Assembly (NCBI GenBank): GCA_023384315.1 | Contig: JAHDWY010000203.1 | Coordinates: 1 to 7,505, forward strand | Direction: 5' to 3' | DNA length: 7,505 nucleotides | Source of the DNA: Candidatus Hydrogenedentota bacterium | GTDB lineage: Bacteria > Hydrogenedentota > Hydrogenedentia > Hydrogenedentales > SLHB01 | Shown here: piece after piece, positions 1-5,557 of the stretch | Numbering within the stretch: the first letter of the stretch is position 1 | Layout: each line of letters opens with the position of its first letter | Made by a program: the position numbers and the translations under genes | The notes under the pieces: generated by a model | What the model was told of the DNA's origin: nothing | Databases searched by the model: none | The model's input: only the letters and a program-made list of their open reading frames with translations

Positions 1-227
1 AGCACATCACACGTAATCCGCGTATTTGCGGCGGCGAACCCGTTGTAACTGGAACCCGGGTCACTATCCGGACAATCCTTGCTTCTCTGGTAGACGGAGA
101 CACCATTCCAGAGATTCTTGCTGATTTTCCTACACTGACGGAAGACGACGTCCGTGCCATAATCGCCTTCGCTGCAGCGTCCGCTGAGGAAGACCTGCCC
201 ATCGCTGCCACACCGGTAGTCTCGTGA
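1..227 (+). CDS. DUF433 domain protein, probable antitoxin (5' truncated by window edge)
   Basis: The gene enters from the left edge; the reading frame starts at base 3 and gives 74 visible residues before the TGA at 225-227. The core NPRICGGEPVVTGTRV, followed by a helix-turn-helix-like stretch (residues about 24-58: TILASLVDGDTIPEIL, then DFPTLTEDDVRAIIAFA), is the classic DUF433 pattern. Members are short (about 75-100 residues), usually single-domain, and act as the DNA-binding antitoxin or repressor of DUF5615/VapC45-like toxins. Only a few N-terminal residues should be missing. The tail (about 15 residues, rich in Ala, Glu and Pro) lies after the domain and could be the toxin-binding segment; that is inference. 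The stop overlaps the GTG start of the toxin gene (GTGA), which implies translational coupling and an operon with its promoter outside the window. Family assignment is firm; the antitoxin role is inferred from the pairing. Confidence 0.88.
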   Translation, partial: HITRNPRICGGEPVVTGTRVTIRTILASLVDGDTIPEILADFPTLTEDDVRAIIAFAAASAEEDLPIAATPVVS

Positions 228-592
228 AAATAAAGCTGGAAGAGAATATGCCATCGCAATTGGCTCTTCATCTTTCCAGGTTAGGACACGATGTCGAAAC
301 AGTTCCGCAGGAAGGTTTGGCTGGTAACGAGGACTCGATAGTCTGGGCCGTGGCCCAGAATGAAGGCCGATTCTTCATTACGCAGGATTTAGATTTTTCG
401 GATATCAAGCGATTTGCATCTAGCCACCATGCCGGACTTCTGATAGTGCGGCTTCGGACGCCAAACAGACGAGCGTTGGTCCAGCGCCTCTGCGAATTAT
501 TTCAGACTGATGATGCCGAGAGTTGGACCGGTTGCTTTGTGGTCGTAACCGAGCGAAAGCTGCGTGTGCGTCGAATCCAACCCTTTGCCTAA
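224..592 (+). CDS. DUF5615 (Mut7-C/PIN-like) family protein, probable toxin
   Basis: This is a 122-residue single-domain protein, the usual size for DUF5615 PIN-like proteins. The N-terminus MKIKLEENMP matches the family's opening acidic-Glu-Asn-Leu-Pro block. It is followed by GHDVETV (21-27), a GL-G--D segment (31-37, Asp37), GRFFITQDLDFSD (48-60, with Asp55 and Asp57 as the expected metal-binding acidic cluster) and GLLIVRLR (71-78). PIN-fold members are Mg-dependent ribonucleases; as partners of DUF433 proteins they are read as type II toxins. GTG at 224 is chosen because it preserves the conserved first residues and gives the GTGA overlap with the upstream stop; the ATG at 248 would cut into the conserved block. 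The gene ends tail to tail with the minus-strand GH106 gene, the stops sharing bases 590-591, so there is no intergenic room for a terminator. Family call is strong; toxicity and RNA target are unproven. Confidence 0.9.
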   Translation: MKIKLEENMPSQLALHLSRLGHDVETVPQEGLAGNEDSIVWAVAQNEGRFFITQDLDFSDIKRFASSHHAGLLIVRLRTPNRRALVQRLCELFQTDDAESWTGCFVVVTERKLRVRRIQPFA

Positions 593-3192
593 CTCTCCGC
601 CACCGTTTCCATCGGCACCAACCGCACCGGGCCCAGCAACCCCGATTCCACCAGCGGCCACTCCTGCGGTTTAAACTCCGTGTAATCCACGGTGACGATG
701 TTGATGTCCCGCATGACCTTCCAATCGTCCGTTTCTTGCGCGAGGGCGCGGATGCGGTTGGCGGTCAGGTTGGTCACCTCGATCTCAATGGTGTTCTCGC
801 CGGGTTGCAGATACTTCCCAATCTGCACACGGAACGGCAGCGACACCAGAGTCCCGGCGTCCTTCCCGTTCACGCGAACCCGCGCACTCTCCCGCACGTC
901 GCCCAAATCCAGAATCCACTCATCCGCGGAAGTGGGGGAGGGGACGTCAACCCGAACGGTGTAGCGCCCCGCACCGGCGAACTCCGTAGCCGCGCCACCC
1001 GGCGTTTCGGTCCACGAAGCCAGCGCGTCCAAGGTTGCTGGCGGCGGAAGCGCCGGACCGCCGTCAATAAATTCGAGCGTCCACGGTCCCTCAACCGGAA
1101 TCGCATCGCCCGCCGTCTGCAGGTACGACCAAGGCGCTGTATCCGTCGCCGCATCGTAAGTCCGAACGACGGTAGACACGCCCGGTTCGAGTTGCAGATA
1201 GATCGATTTCCCGCCTTCGCCTTCCGCAACACGAAGCGCTCCTGTTGCCCCCGTCATGGGATCGAACACCACCGCCGATTCAAAGGACGTCGCCAACGGC
1301 AGCCAACCATCAAACGCTTCTGCGGTGTGGTTCACGATGAAATAGTAGTACCCGCCATCCACGCGCCGCCGAACAAACTGCAACCCCGCGTCCGCCATGG
1401 GCTCCCGGCGCAGACCCGACGCGTCGAGCACGATTAACGCGTCCTGTCCCGCCCAGACCGAATGCTGCGCGCGGTCCCGTTCCTTGGCGAGTTCAGCCCG
1501 CCGCTCTTCCAGCCGCGCGAATCCCGGGACGTCGGCGGGAAATGAGCCTTCGATTAGAACCGTCCCGCCTTGCTCCGCGAAATCGACAAGTTGCTTCAGC
1601 GTCTCCGGCGGCATATACGTGCACTCCGGCACCACCACCGCCCGGTACGCGCCGCCCGGCGCCTGCAACTTCCCATCGCGAACCTGCAATCTCTGAATCA
1701 ACGCGTCCGATATGAAATCGAAGGTATATCCCCGATCCATCAACCGCTGCGCCAACTCGCCCATCGTGGATTCCGACATCCATTTCGCGCCATGGACCGA
1801 CATGCGCATGTCCAGTCCCTCGGGCGAACTCCACAGATCGTGGATCGGCCAGTAGAGCAGGATATCGTTCGCGGGCGTCCCGGCCTGCAACACCGACTGG
1901 CACCGCGCCACGTAGGTGTTGATTTGCGGCAAGTCGCGCCAGATGGAATTGCGCCAATCGAACTTGGTCGACGCGTAGAAGAACCAGCCCGGCCACGGCG
2001 CGTCCTCCGGCGAAAAGCAGGTGCCGTGATAGAAAATGTGGTTGATCCCCGCCAGGAAGAACCGGTCCAATTGCAGTTTGACCTGCCCCAGGTTCGTGTG
2101 CCAATGTTCCCGCAACCACGTGCACGTCTCCGACGACACCAGTTGCTTGCCTGGCTCATGCGCCACGTGCGCCGCCGACGCCGCCAGCATGCAGACCCGC
2201 AAATCCGTGTCGCCCTCGCGCGACATGTCCGGATCCAACCGGAACCCCGGTATAGGGTATTCCGGCGCGCCGAACATCTCCGTCTCCGGGATGTCACAGG
2301 CCGCATACAAATCGATCAGGTTCGTCGGACTCCCATGCGCCTGATCCCGCGTCAACATGCCCCGCGCGCGGCTCCAGTCGATCCACACCTGTATCGTTTC
2401 GCCATGCAGTTCCGCCAGCGTCAATCGATAATCGTACTTCAACCGCGAAAGCGTATCCGCGTCCGTGTCCGGACCGAACAACTCCGGCAACCGCGCCTCC
2501 AGATCGTACCCGCGCCGTTCCCGGAACGCGGGAATGATCTCTTCCGCCCAATTCCCCTGGTACTCAAAGGAATCGTGATACTGCGCCCGCGGCATGGCCG
2601 GTTTCGCGGCATCAAACGCCGCAGTAAAACGCTCCAGGTACCGCTCCATCGCCGCCGGCGAGTACGGATTCATCATCATGCCCTCGCCGCCCGGCGCCGC
2701 GCGCTTGACCTGCCGCCCCGGCTTCAGCGTATACCCCTCGCCATTCTCATTCGGCGCGATGATCGTGTCCGCCATGTTGCCTTCCAGCCCCGGACCTCCG
2801 AAACACCAGCCCGTCCCCGTCGTCATGTCGACGTTCATGTCCAGCGCCCGCGCCTTCTCGACAACATAATCGAGCATCCCCATCCATTCCGGCGAGAGAT
2901 ACGGGATGTACCGATCCTCATACCCATTCGCCCCATAGATCGGTACGATGTGCACGTTCCGGATGCCCGCTTCCGCCATGGTCGACAAATTGAAATCGAT
3001 ATCCGATTCCCGCCACGCGCTCCCCGGACCCCACCAGTAAGTCCCTGGCCAGTGCTCGGTTTCGATATTCTCGGGCCAGTCCCTTTCCTCAGCCGAACTG
3101 GAGGACCCTGCTGTCACCGCCACAAGCATCGCGGCCACGAGGCGCACGGAGCGCACGCCAAATCGAATACGGTCTAGCCCGATAGAGAACAT
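589..3192 (-). CDS. Exported glycoside hydrolase family 106-type protein (probable alpha-L-rhamnosidase)
   Basis: This 867-residue protein has a Sec-type signal peptide (hydrophobic 18-28, probable cleavage after Ala34) and no lipobox, so it is likely periplasmic or secreted. GH106 enzymes release terminal alpha-L-rhamnose from plant glycans with inversion. Family-like signatures in order: WPGTYWWGPGSAW (48-60), a barrel segment NVHIVPIYGANGYED (79-93), TTGTGWCFGGPG (124-135), HDSFEYQGNW (206-215), ETEMFGAPEYP (303-313), SSETCTWLREHW (353-364) and FFLAGINHIFYHG (378-390). Glu210 and Glu355 are my candidates for the catalytic pair, by analogy with the DS-E and SE blocks of the family; I could not align them. 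After a middle region (about 440-690), residues 698-860 form a GH2-like jelly-roll (GRYTVRVDV, RVRVNGKDAG, LQPGENTIEIEVTNL). It is shorter than the roughly 1,100-residue Bacteroides rhamnosidases. It is the second gene of an operon, 20 bases after the propeller-barrel gene. Exact sugar specificity is not determinable. Confidence 0.85.
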   Translation of the reverse strand: MFSIGLDRIRFGVRSVRLVAAMLVAVTAGSSSSAEERDWPENIETEHWPGTYWWGPGSAWRESDIDFNLSTMAEAGIRNVHIVPIYGANGYEDRYIPYLSPEWMGMLDYVVEKARALDMNVDMTTGTGWCFGGPGLEGNMADTIIAPNENGEGYTLKPGRQVKRAAPGGEGMMMNPYSPAAMERYLERFTAAFDAAKPAMPRAQYHDSFEYQGNWAEEIIPAFRERRGYDLEARLPELFGPDTDADTLSRLKYDYRLTLAELHGETIQVWIDWSRARGMLTRDQAHGSPTNLIDLYAACDIPETEMFGAPEYPIPGFRLDPDMSREGDTDLRVCMLAASAAHVAHEPGKQLVSSETCTWLREHWHTNLGQVKLQLDRFFLAGINHIFYHGTCFSPEDAPWPGWFFYASTKFDWRNSIWRDLPQINTYVARCQSVLQAGTPANDILLYWPIHDLWSSPEGLDMRMSVHGAKWMSESTMGELAQRLMDRGYTFDFISDALIQRLQVRDGKLQAPGGAYRAVVVPECTYMPPETLKQLVDFAEQGGTVLIEGSFPADVPGFARLEERRAELAKERDRAQHSVWAGQDALIVLDASGLRREPMADAGLQFVRRRVDGGYYYFIVNHTAEAFDGWLPLATSFESAVVFDPMTGATGALRVAEGEGGKSIYLQLEPGVSTVVRTYDAATDTAPWSYLQTAGDAIPVEGPWTLEFIDGGPALPPPATLDALASWTETPGGAATEFAGAGRYTVRVDVPSPTSADEWILDLGDVRESARVRVNGKDAGTLVSLPFRVQIGKYLQPGENTIEIEVTNLTANRIRALAQETDDWKVMRDINIVTVDYTEFKPQEWPLVESGLLGPVRLVPMETVAES

Positions 3193-3196
3193 GGAT

Positions 3197-3204
3197 ACCT
3201 CCCC
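3197..3204 (-). promoter_or_regulatory. Strong ribosome binding site of the GH106 gene
   Basis: On the minus strand GGGGAGGT lies 4 bases before the ATG at 3192, a near-ideal anti-16S match. It sits within the 20-base gap after the TAG stop (3215-3213) of the upstream gene. This supports ATG 3192 as the start and indicates that the second gene is translated independently from a shared mRNA. No terminator fits in the gap. Confidence 0.7.
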
Positions 3205-3212
3205 TGCTAACG

Positions 3213-5369
3213 CTATCCCCGAATAAACTCGTGCGCCAACCCCATGTAATACGCGACAAGGTAGTGAATACTGTCGCGCAATTCAGTCCCCTTGCCGCCG
3301 TACGAAAGGAACCACGGATCGCGTCCCCAGTTGATGGCGTTCCGCTCATCGATGGGGAAGACGTATCCGTCGACCCGATGCCCCGCGCTTCCGGGACTCT
3401 GCCATAAATGCGACTGCAGCGGAACCATGTCGATCCGGTGTGCGTTCGAGTGGGGCCAATCGACGAGGTCGAGCGGATAGCGTTTCAAGGTGTCGATGGC
3501 GTCCTCAAAGTATACGGGATCAAGCGAAAGATCCGAATCGCCCCACTGATCGCTCCGAATCTTCCCCTGACAGCATGCCGCGTAGACGAAGTTCGCAAAC
3601 GTATTGCGCTCGTATTGCTCCATCTCCCAATGCCGGCGAATCGCGAAGTAATACATGCTCACCAGCTTCGGATCGGTCTCATACCGGATCAGATGGTAGT
3701 AGTTCATGAACGCCATGTAGTCGTCGCCCTGGCCGAAGGTGCCCGGCCCCGCGATATCCTTGGGCTGCGTCATGCCGTTCATGCCATACCCTTCGTCAAA
3801 GGCCAATCGCAGATACTCGTCGCGATACTTCTGATCGCCCGTCACATGATGCGCCACCGAAAGATACGTCAGGATACTGTAAGAGTTCAGCCCCCGTTCC
3901 ATGACCCACTCGGGATTCCGGTTCAGATCGTCGGGCGAAAAATGACCCCACCGCGTCGGCTTGCCGTCGTAGTCGACGAGGTTGTAGTCATGCTCGATGA
4001 TATGGTCCACAAGCCGCCGCACGACCTCCCGCACAGCCTCCTTCTCCGCCTCGGTCTCACACACATGGTCGTAATACGCGCCATACCCGAAGAAATGACC
4101 GTCCAACTCATCCGGACTCGAATCGTTCTTCCAGTACCAGTCACCCGTCTCGTCGATCGGAAAACGCGGCTGAATGATCTTCCACAACGCATCCCGTTCG
4201 TTCCGGCGAATGTCATACTCCAAGTCAAACTCCGGATTCGGATCGGGATCCGTCGTCGGCACGACCGCCCGCGCAAAGAACCCTTCCGGCGCCGGATGCG
4301 TGCCTCCCTGCGTTACCTCGCTGAGGAAAGCCATCGCGCGAAAGGCGCTGTGGGCATGCTCTTTCAACACGGGATCGCCCGTCGCTTTATAGCCCAGACT
4401 CATCGCGCCGAGGTACAGGCCGTTGAAATGTCCGTCGTTATCCGTGAACACCGGCGTCCCCGTGCTTTTGTCTCCGGGCACCGCAAGTTCCGCCGGGCAC
4501 ACATACCCGAGGCTCGTCCGCCGGTGATACTTCTCGATCTCCTCCTCATAAAACGCCGCCTTCTTCGCCAGCGTCATCGGCTTCCGCGCGATACACGACA
4601 CCCCTGACGCCGTCGCGATCCACGCGTTCCCCTCGGTGTCCACCGCGATATCCCGCACGTAATCATCCAACAACCAGCGTCCGCCTTGCCGAAACGCCCA
4701 GTACCCGTCGTGGTAGTGAATCGCCCCATTCGTCGTCCCGAACCACACCCCCTCGGGTCCCGTCGCCATGCACGTGAAATCGTTGTACGGAAGCCCGTCT
4801 TGGCCTGTGAACAACTCCCATTCACCCTCCGACATGCGCCGCCCCACCCCCTGCGGCGCGGCAAACCAGAGCGCTCCGTCCGCGTCATACGCCACCGCCC
4901 GCACATCCACCGGCGCCCAGCGAATCTCCCCTTCGCGCGGCAACGCTAAACGCCAATTCGTGCCGTTGCCGATGTACAAGCCTGAATCCGCTGCCACCGC
5001 GATTTCCCCCGCACGCATTGCCACTTCGCGGACTGCAATGTCACCACCCGAAGCGGACCGGAGACTCGCTTCCTGTTCAGGCGTAAGCATGGAAAGCGGG
5101 GGCAACTGGACGGAATTCCGTTCCATCGGCTCCCATCGATCTCCGGTGAACCGCGCGATACCTTCAACCGTCTCGGCGAGGAGATTGCCCTGAGCGTCTA
5201 TCGCAATCCGTTCCACAACGCCGCCGGAAAGTCCCTGCGCTGTCGTGTACCGAAGATGCTCCTCCTGCTGAAACGTTCCAACGTCGATTGGAAGCTCGAG
5301 TATTGCATCACCGTGACCTATCGAAAGACCAAACCCAAACAACACTGCTGCGAGATTTCGATACTGCAT
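3213..5369 (-). CDS. Exported Reg_prop-like beta-propeller / helical-barrel fusion protein of unknown activity
   Basis: The product has 718 residues. The signal peptide spans residues 1-22 (core LAAVLFGFGLSIG, cleavage near GDA22), without a lipobox. Residues about 38-262 contain about five propeller blades with the two-component-regulator (Reg_prop) pattern: RIAIDAQGNLLAETVEGIARF (54-74), VREVAMRAGEIAVAADSGLYI (113-133), VRAVAYDADGALWFAAPQGV (156-175), FTCMATGPEGVWFGTTNGAI (198-217) and VRDIAVDTEGNAWIATASGV (238-257). A helical linker (265-283) leads to a C-terminal domain (about 284-718) rich in amphipathic helices, probably an (alpha/alpha)6 barrel. Notable blocks are DNDGHFNGLYLGAM (310-323), the acidic KNDSSPDELDGHFFGYG (414-430), WGHFSPDDLNRNPEW (474-488), GQGDDYMAFMNYYH (546-559) and INWGRDPWFLSYGG (679-692). 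I recognise no catalytic signature. ATG 5369 is preceded by AAGGAA with 6-base spacing. It heads the operon with the GH106 gene, so a glycan-processing or glycan-binding role is inferred. Blades are well supported; the barrel fold is moderately supported; activity is unknown. Confidence 0.85.
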   Translation of the reverse strand: MQYRNLAAVLFGFGLSIGHGDAILELPIDVGTFQQEEHLRYTTAQGLSGGVVERIAIDAQGNLLAETVEGIARFTGDRWEPMERNSVQLPPLSMLTPEQEASLRSASGGDIAVREVAMRAGEIAVAADSGLYIGNGTNWRLALPREGEIRWAPVDVRAVAYDADGALWFAAPQGVGRRMSEGEWELFTGQDGLPYNDFTCMATGPEGVWFGTTNGAIHYHDGYWAFRQGGRWLLDDYVRDIAVDTEGNAWIATASGVSCIARKPMTLAKKAAFYEEEIEKYHRRTSLGYVCPAELAVPGDKSTGTPVFTDNDGHFNGLYLGAMSLGYKATGDPVLKEHAHSAFRAMAFLSEVTQGGTHPAPEGFFARAVVPTTDPDPNPEFDLEYDIRRNERDALWKIIQPRFPIDETGDWYWKNDSSPDELDGHFFGYGAYYDHVCETEAEKEAVREVVRRLVDHIIEHDYNLVDYDGKPTRWGHFSPDDLNRNPEWVMERGLNSYSILTYLSVAHHVTGDQKYRDEYLRLAFDEGYGMNGMTQPKDIAGPGTFGQGDDYMAFMNYYHLIRYETDPKLVSMYYFAIRRHWEMEQYERNTFANFVYAACCQGKIRSDQWGDSDLSLDPVYFEDAIDTLKRYPLDLVDWPHSNAHRIDMVPLQSHLWQSPGSAGHRVDGYVFPIDERNAINWGRDPWFLSYGGKGTELRDSIHYLVAYYMGLAHEFIRG

Positions 5370-5557
5370 TCGACATTCCTTGGCATACCTGCGTTATGGA
5401 CGGAAACTCCGCGAACAATAGAACCGGCTAATTCTAACGCAACATTGTCGCAAACGCGATACCGTGGGTTAGCTCTTTCGACTCACGCTGCGGTAGAATC
5501 CCCCAAAAGGGGGCGCTGTCGGCAACAACAGCCGGGACACAACAAGCCGGGGAAACC
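5370..5557. promoter_or_regulatory. Divergent intergenic control region
   Basis: These 188 bases separate the starts of the minus-strand operon and the plus-strand GH127 gene, so both promoters should lie here. Plus strand: TAGAAT at 5494-5499 resembles a -10 box and would give a leader of about 50 bases; no good -35 is seen. Minus strand: TATTGT (5420-5415) preceded at 16 bases by TTGCGT (5442-5437) is one weak candidate, and TAGAAT (5436-5431) another; leaders would be roughly 40-55 bases. The segment is less GC-rich around 5410-5450 than the genes, as expected for promoters. Ribosome sites are AAGGAA (5381-5376, minus) and GGGGA (5549-5553, plus, 4 bases before ATG). I see no convincing operator palindrome and no sigma-54 site. 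That promoters are present is inferred from geometry; the exact boxes are uncertain. Confidence 0.5.
5500..5534 (+). other. Tandem stem-loops in the likely leader of the GH127 gene
   Basis: A perfect 5-bp G/C stem, CCCCC (5500-5504) and GGGGG (5509-5513) closed by an AAAA loop, is followed at once by a second small hairpin. The second can form as GCTGT/ACAGC (5515-5519 with 5528-5532) or alternatively CGGC/GCCG (5520-5523 with 5531-5534). There is no T-tract after either, so this is not an intrinsic terminator. It lies just downstream of the TAGAAT box, about 24-58 bases before the start codon. It could stabilise the leader, affect initiation, or mark a regulator site; it could also be chance in GC-rich DNA. 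Confidence 0.4.

Noticed and set aside
248..250. ATG as alternative start of the DUF5615 gene
   Set aside because: It would remove the conserved N-terminal acidic-Glu-Asn block needed for the PIN-like site; GTG 224 also gives the typical overlap.
523..1437. Plus-strand frame overlapping the end of the toxin gene and the 3' part of the GH106 gene
   Set aside because: Low-complexity Arg/His/Pro composition, start inside the toxin gene, no ribosome site; a shadow of the minus-strand gene.
1570..3177. Long plus-strand open frame (535 codons) antisense to the GH106 gene, and a similar 399-codon frame at 3408-4607 antisense to the propeller-barrel gene
   Set aside because: Both translate to Arg/Pro/His-rich sequence with no domain pattern. 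They mirror GC-rich codon bias of well-supported genes on the other strand.
5382..5398. TGGCA followed by GCGTTA, considered as a sigma-54 promoter on the plus strand
   Set aside because: The -12 element does not match TTGC at the required spacing, and the site is over 150 bases from the plus-strand gene.
5448..5459. TCGC-AAAC-GCGA, containing CGCAAACG like a LacI/PurR-family half operator
   Set aside because: Only the left half matches; the right half does not form the expected TTTGCG arm, so a 4-bp inverted repeat in GC-rich DNA is likely chance.
5500..5513. C5-A4-G5 hairpin as an intrinsic terminator
   Set aside because: No T-run on either strand follows the stem, and it sits between divergent starts where no transcript should end.
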